Source: an uncultured Muribaculaceae bacterium (GTDB lineage Bacteria; Bacteroidota; Bacteroidia; Bacteroidales; Muribaculaceae). From it: a DNA stretch of 64,000 bases. This document shows positions 23,952 to 32,829 of the stretch, one piece after another. Under the pieces are notes generated by a model. The model made no database searches, was not told where the DNA came from, and worked only from the letters and a program-made list of their open reading frames with translations. Numbering within the stretch: position 1 is the stretch's first letter; each line of letters starts with the position of its first letter. The position numbers and the translations under genes are program-made. The stretch spans positions 1 to 64,000 of the forward strand of contig CAJTXL010000003.1 of assembly GCA_910583525.1 (NCBI GenBank). Reading direction: 5' to 3'.

Positions 23952-24008
23952 GCGTTTTTTCCGCTATCTGCCAAATATTTTAAATGCCCAAAACAGGATG
24001 TTTCACAA

Positions 24009-24050
24009 AAAGCCCGGGCAAGGTGCTTGCAAATGCGCATTGCCCGGGTT
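24009..24050 (-). terminator. Intrinsic terminator after the DUF4923 gene
   Basis: Nine-base stem CCCGGGCAA/TTGCCCGGG (24013-24021 and 24040-24048), followed on the minus strand by CTTTTTG. It lies about 24 bases downstream of the stop at 24072. Confidence 0.75.
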
Positions 24051-24071
24051 TGTAAGGTCTGTTTCAGAAAT

Positions 24072-24764
24072 TTATTTTGCAGCTTTGAGCTTGAAGCCGA
24101 TGTATATGCCGTCGTAGCCGTTGAGAAGGTTGGCGACTGTGTTGAGGGTGGAGATGTTCAGGGCGCTCGACACTTTTGTCAGCAGGGCGATGAGTTTGGT
24201 TGCGTCGAAGGTGAGGTTGAGCGTCGATGCGGCTTTTGTGGCGTTTGCCTTCACTTTACCGAGGGGCACCTTGCCGAAGGCGTTGAAGTTGAACACGAGC
24301 GATTTGTCGGTGTCGTCTTTTTCGACGGTTCCTTTGAGGGTGAGCACGCCCATCTTGAGTGTGAAGGTGTGGTCTTCGGCCACGACGAGAGATGTCTTGT
24401 CGAAGCCGAGGCGTTTGTAGTATGGCTCCAGCTTGCTTTCGACGGCGGTGGCGGCACCGGCTCCGCCGATTTTCTTGAGGGCGTCGTCGCTCTGGAATGT
24501 CACGGCAGGCGAGGTGTACTGCCATGTGCCGACAAGGTCGTCGACGGTGAAGTTGGTGTTTGCCATGGCGTTGTTTACAAGTCCGCCGAGGGCTCCGAGC
24601 ACTCCTCCGAGACCCGATTGTTTGTCGTCAGTTTTTCCGGAAGTGTTGTTCGTAGTGTCTTTCGAGCCTGTAAGTCCGCCGAGCAAATCGCGCGGGTCGA
24701 AAGTAGATGCCGATGCCGAAGCCACGGCCATTATCAGCAAAACCGCTGTAAAAATCTTACGCAT
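24072..24764 (-). CDS. DUF4923 family secreted protein
   Basis: 230 residues from ATG 24764 (MRKIFTAVLLIMAVASASA, signal peptide). After a Gly/Thr/Asp-rich linker, the domain starts FTVDDLVGTWQYTSPAVTFQSDDALKKIGGAG. It continues with ESKLEPYYKRLGFDKTSLVVAEDHTFTLKMG, LKGTVEKDD and the C-terminal LNGYDGIYIGFKLKAAK. This is the lipocalin-like DUF4923 pattern found in Bacteroidales. The function is unknown; the fold suggests binding of a hydrophobic ligand. The frame stays open far upstream (to 25166), but that part lies inside the epimerase gene. It is 11 bases after the epimerase stop, so co-transcribed. Confidence 0.82.
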   Translation of the reverse strand: MRKIFTAVLLIMAVASASASTFDPRDLLGGLTGSKDTTNNTSGKTDDKQSGLGGVLGALGGLVNNAMANTNFTVDDLVGTWQYTSPAVTFQSDDALKKIGGAGAATAVESKLEPYYKRLGFDKTSLVVAEDHTFTLKMGVLTLKGTVEKDDTDKSLVFNFNAFGKVPLGKVKANATKAASTLNLTFDATKLIALLTKVSSALNISTLNTVANLLNGYDGIYIGFKLKAAK

Positions 24765-24775
24765 GTCTAATATAA

Positions 24776-26788
24776 TCAATTGAGTTTGAAACTGCCGACT
24801 TCGATTTCGTGCATGTCGTCGTCGGTGGTGTGGTTCTTGTCGATTTCTTCGTCGACCTGCTGCCATATGGAGTTGTTCGATTTGAATTCGGGCACCATAT
24901 GTTTCATTTCGGCCACGATGCCGTGCGATGCTCCGGCATGGACGCACTGGCGCAAACGCTCGATGTGCTCGCACACGTCGTTGTAGTCGTATGCGCGTAC
25001 GCGTGCTATCATGATTTTCTTGTGGTGCGTGGCCAAGGTGTGCTCTTTCTCGTTGAGAAGCTCTTCGTAGAGCTTTTCGCCGGGACGCAGGCCGGTTTCT
25101 ACAATTTCTATGTCTTCGCCGACACGCAGGCCCGAAAGCGAAATCATGCGGTTGGCGAGGTCCCATATCTTGACGGGCTGGCCCATGTCGAAAACGAAAA
25201 TTTCGCCGCCGTCGCCCATGCTGCCGGCCTCAAGGACGAGCGAGCATGCCTCGGGGATGGTCATGAAGTAGCGTATGATGTCGCGGTGGGTTATGGTGAC
25301 GGGGCCGCCCTGCTCTATCTGCTTGCGGAAGAGCGGTATCACCGAGCCGTTGCTGCCGAGCACGTTGCCGAAACGTGTGGTGATGAAACGGGTCGACTGC
25401 GCATCGGACTGCTTCTTCAGATGGAAGAAGAGGCTCTGCACATAGATTTCGGCGATGCGCTTCGAGGCGCCCATGACGTTGGTGGGGTTTACGGCCTTGT
25501 CGGTAGAAATCATCACGAACTTCTCAACGCCGTATTTCACCGACAGGTCGGCCATGTTCTTGGTGCCGAACACGTTGGTGAGCACCGCTTCGGGCGGATT
25601 GCGCTCCATCATGGGCACATGCTTGTATGCTGCGGCGTGGAAGACGTAGCGCGGATGGTATTTCTGGAAGGCATGCTCCATGCGTTCGCGGTTGCTCACG
25701 TCGCCGATGAACAGGTGTATCTTCAGGTCGGGATATTTCGCCTCAAGTTCAAGCTGCATGTCGTGCATCGGGGTCTCGGCCTGGTCGAGGAGCACCACGT
25801 CGGCATCGAGCGCCGCAAGCTGCCTGACGATTTCGCTGCCGATGGAGCCGGCGGCACCGGTAATCATCACCGTCTGCCGGCGCATCATATTGCGTAGCAT
25901 AGGATTTTCGGTACGTATCGGTTCGCGCCCGAGGAGGTCTTCGATGCGGATGTCGTGTACGTGTGTCGAAAGCGCAGGCATCGACTTGGCGTTTACGTCG
26001 AACTCTTCAATCTGGTTGAGCATGAGCAGTTTTATACGGTGCTGCAGAAATACGTCGGCCGTACCGCTGCGCATAAGTTCGAGCTGTGTCGAGAGAAACA
26101 GCAAGGTGTCGCATTTATAGAACTCGAACACTTCTTGCACCGTATCGGGGTCGAATGGCACCACGGGGATGCCGTTTACGGTGCTGTCGATATTGCGCGG
26201 CGCGAGGCTCAGAAGGGCCACAGGGTCGAAACGCCCCTCGAATTCACTTTTCAGGGCTGAAGCGAGGAAGAACGAATTGATGGCCGAGCCGAGCACTATG
26301 ACACGTGTCTTGCGCTGCGCCGCGCCGGCAACCGAAAGATAGAGGTATTTCACCGCCAGCCTCATCAGAAGCATCAGCGTGAACGACATCACGGCAATGA
26401 CAAAAATGTTCCAGAAGCTGAAATAAAAGAAGCCGGCAACGAAATATGACACAAGCGACACAAGCGACAGCACCGCCGACGACAGGATTGTAAGCATTAC
26501 AAGCTTATAAGTGTCTTCTATCACCGAAAGCCTGATGATATAGCGGCTTGTGCCCAACACCTGAGCGAACACGGCATAAGTGACGAACTCAAAAATGGCA
26601 CGGGCCAAAGGCGTGTAAACGAAACTGTCGCCATATGTATGGTGAAGGCCGAACGCAAGAGTAAGCGCACAGCTGAAAGCTATCAGCAGCAAGTCGACCA
26701 GATATACCATCCATTTCGGAGAAGGCTTGTCAATGAAATTCCTCACTATTGAGGAATCAGCCAAAGCCTTTATTAACTTTTTCTTCAT
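24776..26788 (-). CDS. Membrane-bound nucleoside-diphosphate-sugar epimerase/dehydratase (CapD/WbpM/FlaA1 type)
   Basis: 670 residues from ATG 26788 (a GTG one codon earlier is possible). Four or five membrane segments occupy the first 150 residues, followed by a CoA-binding-like Rossmann domain (RVIVLGSAINSFFLASALKSE). The catalytic SDR domain then has MITGAAGSIGSEIVRQL, HAAAYKHVPMMERNPPEA, MISTDKAVNPTNVMGASKR, TRFGNVLGSNGSVIPLF and TGLRPGEKLYEELL. These residues match UDP-GlcNAc 4,6-dehydratases used for capsule, O-antigen or glycoprotein sugars; the usual Tyr of the YxxxK pair is Met in this long subgroup. No glycan cluster follows, so it may act in general protein O-glycosylation or capsule priming (inference). 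Confidence 0.92.
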   Translation of the reverse strand: MKKKLIKALADSSIVRNFIDKPSPKWMVYLVDLLLIAFSCALTLAFGLHHTYGDSFVYTPLARAIFEFVTYAVFAQVLGTSRYIIRLSVIEDTYKLVMLTILSSAVLSLVSLVSYFVAGFFYFSFWNIFVIAVMSFTLMLLMRLAVKYLYLSVAGAAQRKTRVIVLGSAINSFFLASALKSEFEGRFDPVALLSLAPRNIDSTVNGIPVVPFDPDTVQEVFEFYKCDTLLFLSTQLELMRSGTADVFLQHRIKLLMLNQIEEFDVNAKSMPALSTHVHDIRIEDLLGREPIRTENPMLRNMMRRQTVMITGAAGSIGSEIVRQLAALDADVVLLDQAETPMHDMQLELEAKYPDLKIHLFIGDVSNRERMEHAFQKYHPRYVFHAAAYKHVPMMERNPPEAVLTNVFGTKNMADLSVKYGVEKFVMISTDKAVNPTNVMGASKRIAEIYVQSLFFHLKKQSDAQSTRFITTRFGNVLGSNGSVIPLFRKQIEQGGPVTITHRDIIRYFMTIPEACSLVLEAGSMGDGGEIFVFDMGQPVKIWDLANRMISLSGLRVGEDIEIVETGLRPGEKLYEELLNEKEHTLATHHKKIMIARVRAYDYNDVCEHIERLRQCVHAGASHGIVAEMKHMVPEFKSNNSIWQQVDEEIDKNHTTDDDMHEIEVGSFKLN

Positions 26789-26844
26789 CACAAACTATGG
26801 TTTTTACCTAAGATTGGCGTTATTATCAGGGTACAATTGGCCTG

Positions 26845-26852
26845 CAAAATTA
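26845..26852 (-). promoter_or_regulatory. Promoter -7 box (TAATTTTG) of the CapD-like epimerase gene
   Basis: TAnnTTTG match on the minus strand, about 56 bases upstream of the ATG at 26788. Confidence 0.6.
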
Positions 26853-26900
26853 CCATAAAAATCCACGTTAAAAAACAATTTAACTTTAGCCAAGGAATTA

Positions 26901-26909
26901 CCCCCCCCC
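26901..26909. repeat. C9 homopolymer tract between divergent genes
   Basis: Nine consecutive C bases in an otherwise AT-rich spacer (26792-27014), upstream of the -7 box for the epimerase and about 105 bases upstream of the PepSY-like gene. Such a tract can slip and change promoter spacing, but nothing shows that it does. Confidence 0.7.
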
Positions 26910-27014
26910 ATTTTAATATTTATTAACACAAAAAATGACAGTCAAGTTAAACTCTTAAAGAGGCTCGAACACAAATAACATTTATTATGTTAGCAAATTA
27001 AAAAAGACACAATA

Positions 27015-27494
27015 ATGAAACCATACAAGCTCTCCAAAATCATATGCGTCCTGCTTCTGACGGCATTTGCCGGATGCAGCAACAGCGACCTGTGGGACGA
27101 TGTGCCGTCGGCAATAGCCGAATTCATAAACAAATATTTCCCGTACTCCGAACTGAGTTCCGTTTCAGACAAGGGGGCTACGTACCACATCCGCATCGAC
27201 GACGGCCCGGGCCTGACTTTTGCTTCGGATTATTCATGGGAAGCCATCGACGGCTACGGAATGCCTCTGCCGCAGGTGCTGCTTTTCGACCAGTTGCCGC
27301 CAAAGCTTTATGACTATCTTCAGGAAACGGAGCAGCTCAACGGCGTGTTCAGCATCGAGCGCAACAAGGATTATTACCTTGTCACCCTGCTCGATACTAC
27401 ATTGAAATACACCATAGAGACCGGCGAACTTACCGGCAACACTCAGTCGAAAAGCGATACGGGCACTTTACTGAAACGCACCGACGCTCCATAG
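27015..27494 (+). CDS. PepSY-like domain lipoprotein
   Basis: 159 residues with a lipoprotein signal (VLLLTAFAGC, lipid Cys near residue 21). The domain has the PepSY-like pattern of Bacteroidales proteins (PF11396 type): VPSAIAEFINKYFPYSELSSVSDKGATYHIRIDDGPGLTF, SWEAIDGYGMPLPQVLLFDQLPPKLYDYLQE and GVFSIERNKDYYLVTLLDTTLKYTIETGEL. These are usually small periplasmic inhibitors or ligand-binding proteins. Its last 52 bases overlap the end of the converging gene at 27443. No clear -7 box is seen; AT-rich DNA lies directly upstream. Confidence 0.8.
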   Translation: MKPYKLSKIICVLLLTAFAGCSNSDLWDDVPSAIAEFINKYFPYSELSSVSDKGATYHIRIDDGPGLTFASDYSWEAIDGYGMPLPQVLLFDQLPPKLYDYLQETEQLNGVFSIERNKDYYLVTLLDTTLKYTIETGELTGNTQSKSDTGTLLKRTDAP

Positions 27495-28381
27495 AGCGGA
27501 AAACCGAGCCTGAGCACCAGGCCGTCAAGCTCGACCGTGGCCGAGGTTTCTTTGTCGAGCACCCGTCCGGCAGCATCGTACCACACAAGTCCGTAGTGAC
27601 CGGCAAAGACGGTGGCCCTCAGCAGTCCTTTGAGCTGCAAGGGCCTGAAGATGCCTTTTCCATCCCTTTCTCCACCAAGATATACGATAGAATACACACC
27701 GGGGCGTTCGGCTACGGTAGCCAGACGGTACTCACCGCCAAGATATGCCATGTCGGGCTTCATGTCGCGGTCGAGATAAGTCCACAACGCTTCCATGGGG
27801 TCGCCCGAAGCCTTGACATATTCTTTAAGGCTGTCGACGGTCTCGAAACGCGAATAGCGCGGCGGCGACATATGCCCGACGCGCATGTCGTGGCGCAATT
27901 CCTCAAGGCCATCCGGGCTTGTATAGCCTACCCTACCGGGATTAATCCGTTCAAACGGCACCTTGAGCCTGAAATCGGCTTCCTTTCCGCCCAAGGCAAC
28001 GGTGGCTACAGTTTCATCGACAGAAAGCACTGCCGAGAAACCGCTACCGGCGCCTGTGGGATAATGCGAGGCAAAGACACCGGCGGCAATAAGGCTGTCG
28101 CAGCCGTCAACACGCCTGAAAAGGCTATATTCGACATCCATGCCCAAATGCGGGTCGTCGGCCGAACGTGGCGGCATGGTATATGCCATGGCCGTATAAT
28201 TGTCGGCATCGGCATAGTTCCATAGCAGCGAACAGCGCGCAGCCACGCTTTTCGACGGGCGCAGGCGCACATGGTAGTCGAGACGCCCAACTCCTTCGCC
28301 CAAATCATAAAAAGGCGCACGGGCATACGACACAAGCAATGCGGCAAAGGCCAACAGCAATATGACGCTAACTTTTCGCAT
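27443..28381 (-). CDS. Unknown secreted or membrane-anchored protein downstream of miaA
   Basis: 312 residues from ATG 28381 (MRKVSVILLLAFAALLVSYARA, signal or anchor). No family is recognised. The first half is beta-rich (GVGRLDYHVRLRPSKSVAARCSLLWNYADADNYTAMAYTM), resembling a concanavalin-type jelly roll. A second half (DSLKEYVKASGDPMEALWTYLDRDM, then YLGGEYRLATVAERPGVYSIVYLGGERDG) looks like another small beta domain. It starts inside the last 14 bases of miaA and is the last gene of that unit. Its 3' end overlaps the converging PepSY-like gene by 52 bases. Confidence 0.72.
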   Translation of the reverse strand: MRKVSVILLLAFAALLVSYARAPFYDLGEGVGRLDYHVRLRPSKSVAARCSLLWNYADADNYTAMAYTMPPRSADDPHLGMDVEYSLFRRVDGCDSLIAAGVFASHYPTGAGSGFSAVLSVDETVATVALGGKEADFRLKVPFERINPGRVGYTSPDGLEELRHDMRVGHMSPPRYSRFETVDSLKEYVKASGDPMEALWTYLDRDMKPDMAYLGGEYRLATVAERPGVYSIVYLGGERDGKGIFRPLQLKGLLRATVFAGHYGLVWYDAAGRVLDKETSATVELDGLVLRLGFPLYGASVRFSKVPVSLFD

Positions 28382-29312
28382 CGTCGAGAAGTCGGGCCAC
28401 AGCTTCGGCGAAATCATCGTCGGACATGTCCCACGGCAGCCAGTTTATTTTAAAGCCTCTGCGCTCCATGCCCCTGAACCATGTCATCTGCCTTTTTGCG
28501 AACTGATGAATGGCGGTTTCGAGCTGCAGTTCCATGTCGCGGCGCGAAAGCCGACCCGTAATGTGCAGTGTAAGGTATTTATACTCCAGCCCATAGTAAA
28601 TGAGGGCTTCCGGCTCTACGCCGGCGGCAATAAGGCCGCGCACTTCGTCGAGCATGTTTTCGCTGTCGAAACGCCGGCGCATGCGTTCGCTTATCAGACG
28701 GCGTCGTTCGTCACGCGGTATGTCGATGCCTACTATGACGCATGGCATCGGAGCCGGATTGCGCGCACCGTTACCGGCTTCGGGATGCGCCGCATAATAC
28801 TCTTCAATCTCGATAGCCCTGACGGCACGCTGCGGCGTGTCGATGTCGGTCACGTTGTGCAGAGTTTTCATCTGCGCAAGCATAGCCGCCAGCTCGTCGA
28901 GGCTTTTTCCGGCAAGACGTTCCCTAAGGGGCCTGTTTTCAGGTACTTCGGGCAGCTCGACGCCTTTCAGCAGCGATTCGACATACAGTCCCGTGCCGCC
29001 TACGACTATAGGCAGACGGCCACGCCCACGGATGCCATCGAGAGCCCGACGGCTGTCGCGAAGATATTCATACAGATTGTATTTGTGCCCGGCCGGAGCG
29101 ACGTCGATAAGATGATATGGCACGTCGGTGCCGTAGTCGGCCAAATCTTTGCCGGTGCCGACATCCATGCCGCGATAGACCTGCCGTGAGTCGGCGCTCA
29201 AAATCTCACCGCCGAAACGGCGCGCCAAAGCTACGCCCCGACGCGTCTTGCCGCAAGCAGTAGGGCCGACAAGCGCCAACACAGGGCCTTCGTATCGTGT
29301 GTGGCCGTTCAT
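28368..29312 (-). CDS. miaA: tRNA dimethylallyltransferase
   Basis: 314 residues from ATG 29312 (MNGHTRYEGPVLALVGPTACGKT). The P-loop GPTACGKT (16-23), SADSRQVYRGMDVGTGKD, DVAPAGHKYNLYEYLRD, VVGGTGLYVESLL, DTPQRAVRAIE and FAKRQMTWFRGM are all present. It adds the dimethylallyl group to A37 of tRNAs that read UNN codons. The four-base ATGA overlap with the upstream membrane-protein gene decides the start; an upstream Met at 29357 would lie inside that gene. Confidence 0.96.
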   Translation of the reverse strand: MNGHTRYEGPVLALVGPTACGKTRRGVALARRFGGEILSADSRQVYRGMDVGTGKDLADYGTDVPYHLIDVAPAGHKYNLYEYLRDSRRALDGIRGRGRLPIVVGGTGLYVESLLKGVELPEVPENRPLRERLAGKSLDELAAMLAQMKTLHNVTDIDTPQRAVRAIEIEEYYAAHPEAGNGARNPAPMPCVIVGIDIPRDERRRLISERMRRRFDSENMLDEVRGLIAAGVEPEALIYYGLEYKYLTLHITGRLSRRDMELQLETAIHQFAKRQMTWFRGMERRGFKINWLPWDMSDDDFAEAVARLLDDAKS

Positions 29313-30631
29313 TGGGCCGTATGTTTGCGCCGGAACACTCCTGTGAGCCTCGACCACAACTGCCTCGGCCGAAAGAAATGCCTGTCTTCGTTATTATGGG
29401 CTATATCGAACCAAATCGGGTCGTCATAGTCGACATCCCAGGCGTGCATGTCGCGGAAACGGAATGTCGGCCTGTAATGCTTTATGGGATATCGTCGCCG
29501 CCCTTCGCGCGAATATGTCTTCCACGCCATGGTCATGGTATGGATGCGGAACAGCTCGTTTGCGAGCAACGGAGCCAAAGAATTGGTCGCCAATGCCTTG
29601 TCGAGCATATATGTATTGAACCAGCAATCACCGCCATCCGGTTTCACATCGGCATCGCCATCGACGAATGCGGCATAATGTATCACATTAGAGCCGGCGG
29701 CGAAACCGTCGTTGGTGAAACAGTAGCGAAGGCGGAAATTCGTAATTCCCGTAAGTTCCGAGAGCAGCAATCTGGCCCGAGGTTCCCCTATCGAAGCGGT
29801 ACGCGACACTACGGCTTCGGCCGGAGTGTCCCACTGCCCTTCGGTGCCCTGGTGGAGCAGCAAATCGTCGTCGTTGAAAATCAGATAGCGCACTACGGTC
29901 GAATTGGCGGCGCCGGGGCGGCTTTCTTCAAGTGCAAGCAGCAGACGGCGCATGCTCGCATAGCGTCCGGCCATGAACAGAAGCGACAACAGATACATGG
30001 CCACCGGCATGTAGTTGAAGAAAAAGCGGTCGGGGGCATTGAGGTCGGAGTTTATATAGCGTGCGAAATAATACCAATATTCCACACCGCCAAGCATAAG
30101 CGACAATATCAGCAACACGACAATCTGATATTTCGATTCGCGATAGTACAAGGTCGCCACTATGCTGTCGCCGGCATAATAACCGTTGCGGCGCTGGCAG
30201 TCACGGCAATGACGCTTACCGAAGCCCATATAGAGCGAGCTGAGGCACATGACCGCAGTCGCCGGAAACTCCACAAGGCAGGTTATGAACGGGATTTCGC
30301 TGTTGTAGAGGTCGAGGTGTATAACCGTAGGCACAAGCCAGTCGGTACACAATATAACTACAATGAACATCACTGCAGAAGTGAGCAACAGCACCCTCGA
30401 CGACAAGTATGCTATAAGCGAGCAATGGCTCACACTGCTGTCGAGGTCGGAGCGCATAAGCGATATCAGCAGATAGCTCTCGGCAAGGCACACGAACGGC
30501 ACCCATATCTTAGGCACGAACAGGGCTACCAGCAACGGCAGGGTAATTGCACCGTAGGCAACCGCCCAGTTGCGCCACACCACTTTAAGCATGGTGTCGG
30601 TGCTGCGTATTTTGCTATCGCCGTCAATCAT
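29309..30631 (-). CDS. Unknown polytopic membrane protein with a cytosolic C-terminal domain
   Basis: 440 residues; the family is not recognised. About five membrane segments lie at roughly 25-60, 75-98, 115-138, 165-188 and 203-222. A small loop FGKRHCRDCQRRNGYYAG (CxxC) comes before the fourth. From about 235 a soluble domain follows: VRYLIFNDDDLLLHQGTEG, TNFRLRYCFTNDGFAAGSNVIHYAAFVDGD and FNTYMLDKALATNSLAPLLANELFRIHTMTMAWKTYSREGRRRYPIKHY. The last stretch recalls NUDIX-type or related substrate-handling domains, but no signature can be claimed. It is coupled by ATGA overlaps both to the upstream peptidase and to miaA. Confidence 0.7.
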   Translation of the reverse strand: MIDGDSKIRSTDTMLKVVWRNWAVAYGAITLPLLVALFVPKIWVPFVCLAESYLLISLMRSDLDSSVSHCSLIAYLSSRVLLLTSAVMFIVVILCTDWLVPTVIHLDLYNSEIPFITCLVEFPATAVMCLSSLYMGFGKRHCRDCQRRNGYYAGDSIVATLYYRESKYQIVVLLILSLMLGGVEYWYYFARYINSDLNAPDRFFFNYMPVAMYLLSLLFMAGRYASMRRLLLALEESRPGAANSTVVRYLIFNDDDLLLHQGTEGQWDTPAEAVVSRTASIGEPRARLLLSELTGITNFRLRYCFTNDGFAAGSNVIHYAAFVDGDADVKPDGGDCWFNTYMLDKALATNSLAPLLANELFRIHTMTMAWKTYSREGRRRYPIKHYRPTFRFRDMHAWDVDYDDPIWFDIAHNNEDRHFFRPRQLWSRLTGVFRRKHTAQ

Positions 30632-32829
30632 CGGAGTTGAGCTTCAAAATATTCAAACATACGCCCATAGACCACCGAACGGGCATTGCAGCCGTTGATT
30701 GAGTGGTTCATCTGCGGAAAGACGAACATGTCGCACAGTATGCCGGCGCTCTGAAGGGCCGACACATACTGGAGGCTGTTGGCCGGATGCACGTTATCGT
30801 CGGCGGTGCCGTACATCACCAGTAGCGGACATGCCAAATGGAGCGCACGCAGCAAAGCCGAGGCGTCGTTGTATCCGCGCTCGTTCTGCTGAGGCGTCAG
30901 CATATAGCGCTCAGTGTAGACAGTGTCGTAAAAACGCCAATCGGTGACGGGCGCCACCGCAACGGCGGCTGCGTAGGGGCATCCGTCGGCCGAAGCACAC
31001 ATAAGTGCCTGGTAACCGCCGTAGCTCCACCCGTATATGCCTATTTTCGAGGCATCGACATACGGCAACGACGCCGCATAGCGCGCGGCGGCAAGCTGGT
31101 CGGCGGTTTCGAGACGCCCGAGTTTTTTATATACGGCAGTGCGGAAATCGCGCCCACGGGCGCCGGTACCACGTCCGTCGACACACATCACGATATAGCC
31201 GCGAGAGGCGAAATACGATTCCCAGTCAAGGCGCCAGCGGTCGAGAACCTGCTGCGAGCCGGGACCGCTGTACTGGCTCATTATCACCGGGTAGCGGCGC
31301 GAGGCGTCAAAATCGCGCGGCTTGATTATATATCCGTTCAGCTCTACGCCGCTTTCAGATGGCACTGAGATAAACTCCTTGGGCATCATCAGCGATGACG
31401 CCGACGAGGCATAGGCCTTGTTGTCGAGGAGTGTGCGGATTGCCTTGCCGTCGACACGGCAAAGGGTGTATTGAGGCACCTGCGTGGCGTTGCTGTAGCT
31501 GAGGAGCATCGCGGTACAGCCGGGAGCGAATACCGCCGCCGACGTGCCCTGTTCGCGGCTGACAGCCGTATAAACGCCCTTGCGGTCGAGACGGTAGACA
31601 GTACGGTCGAGCGGACGCGGAGCCGCAGCCTGGAAATAATGGTTGCCCAAGGCATCGCTGCCATAATATTCTGTGGCGTCGCAGCCGCCTTTGCTTATGT
31701 CGCGGAGTTTGGCGCCGGCATAAGAGTATTCATAATAACGGGTGAAGCCGTCGATGGCCGAGGCCACGACAAACGACCCTTCGCCGTAGCTGAGGGTTGA
31801 ATATGCCTCAGGTTCAATCCAGGCATCGGATTCCTCGACATATACCGAGCGCGACACCGTCGACTTGGGATTTGCCATGAAAAGCTCGAAACGGTTCTGG
31901 TCGCGGTTGAGGGTCGCCACCATCAGCATGGTGGCCTTTGGCCCGTAGGCTATGCGCGGCACATAACAGGCACTGCCGCCGGGCAGTTCGACAAGTTTGG
32001 TCTTTCGGGTCTCGACGTCGTAGCTATGCACGCTTACCGAGGAGTTCGGTTTACCGGCTACGGGGTATTTGTAGCTCATCACACCCGGATACAGCTCATA
32101 TTGCTCCTTCTTGTCGCAGGTGCCGGCATATATCGGGAGTGTGTATTCTGGCACGGCGCTCTCGTCGAAGCGCACGTAGCACAGCGTCAGGTTGTCGGGC
32201 GCCCATGCCATAAGCGATGTGACGCCGAACTCCTCTTCATAGCTCCAGTCTGTAGCTCCGTTTATGATTTTGCCCGGAGTGCCGTCGGCGGTGACGGCCA
32301 CTTCTGTGCCATAGTCCAGTTTTGCCGCATAGATGTTGTTGCCGGCCACGAAGGCCACCATGCGCGAATCGGGCGAGAACTGCGGCGCGCTTTGGCGAGG
32401 ATGCTCTTTCGACAGCGGTTTCAACAGACGCGAACGCACCTCATACACATAGTATTCGGCCGTGAACGAGCGGCGGTAAACAGGCTTCGACTCGCGCCAC
32501 ACCAACAGCTTCGACGCATCGGGGCTTAAGATGAAACCTTCGAAGTCGGGGAGAACTGTCTCTCGCGTGCGCTCCAGGTCGAAGAGGACGTCGCCCTCTT
32601 TGCCCGTGGCGATGTCTTTCACAAGGAGACGGCGACCGTCGTCGGAGCGCTCCACATAGTTTTTCCCGTCGGGCATAAACTCCATCGAAACCGAGGCCGG
32701 GGCGTTGTCCGGGAAACAATAAGGAGCCAAATCGCTCACGGCGACGCTGCGCATGGCTCCGACAGCCCCGTAGGCAGCAGCCGACGTTATCATGATGCCT
32801 ATAGTAGCGGCAATATATCTTATCTTCAT
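30628..32829 (-). CDS. Dipeptidyl peptidase IV-like S9 peptidase
   Basis: 733 residues with a signal peptide (MKIRYIAATIGIMITSAAAYG). The N-terminal beta-propeller contains DWSYEEEFG, the double-Glu motif that binds the substrate N-terminus in DPP-IV enzymes. The C-terminal alpha/beta-hydrolase domain has GWSYGGYQ (Ser near 602), GTADDNVH (Asp near 677) and QMNHSI (His near 709). It removes X-Pro or X-Ala dipeptides in the periplasm (family knowledge), which suits peptide feeding in gut Bacteroidales. It is the first gene of a four-gene overlapping unit; why miaA sits in the same unit is not evident. Confidence 0.93.
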   Translation of the reverse strand: MKIRYIAATIGIMITSAAAYGAVGAMRSVAVSDLAPYCFPDNAPASVSMEFMPDGKNYVERSDDGRRLLVKDIATGKEGDVLFDLERTRETVLPDFEGFILSPDASKLLVWRESKPVYRRSFTAEYYVYEVRSRLLKPLSKEHPRQSAPQFSPDSRMVAFVAGNNIYAAKLDYGTEVAVTADGTPGKIINGATDWSYEEEFGVTSLMAWAPDNLTLCYVRFDESAVPEYTLPIYAGTCDKKEQYELYPGVMSYKYPVAGKPNSSVSVHSYDVETRKTKLVELPGGSACYVPRIAYGPKATMLMVATLNRDQNRFELFMANPKSTVSRSVYVEESDAWIEPEAYSTLSYGEGSFVVASAIDGFTRYYEYSYAGAKLRDISKGGCDATEYYGSDALGNHYFQAAAPRPLDRTVYRLDRKGVYTAVSREQGTSAAVFAPGCTAMLLSYSNATQVPQYTLCRVDGKAIRTLLDNKAYASSASSLMMPKEFISVPSESGVELNGYIIKPRDFDASRRYPVIMSQYSGPGSQQVLDRWRLDWESYFASRGYIVMCVDGRGTGARGRDFRTAVYKKLGRLETADQLAAARYAASLPYVDASKIGIYGWSYGGYQALMCASADGCPYAAAVAVAPVTDWRFYDTVYTERYMLTPQQNERGYNDASALLRALHLACPLLVMYGTADDNVHPANSLQYVSALQSAGILCDMFVFPQMNHSINGCNARSVVYGRMFEYFEAQLR

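Noticed and set aside
22678..23952. A 424-codon frame opposite pnp, and similar long frames opposite purC/ubiE (19347-20339), the epimerase (24809-25897) and GH125 (11119-12351)
   Set aside because: All are antisense shadows of well-recognised genes caused by GC-rich codon use.
24765..25166. Long N-terminal extension of the DUF4923 protein
   Set aside because: It lies within the epimerase gene; ATG 24764 begins a clean signal peptide.
29297..30640. A 447-codon open frame on the plus strand exactly opposite the membrane-protein gene
   Set aside because: It mirrors a gene with strong third-position bias, has no signal, domain or promoter, and the minus-strand gene is supported by ATGA overlaps at both ends.
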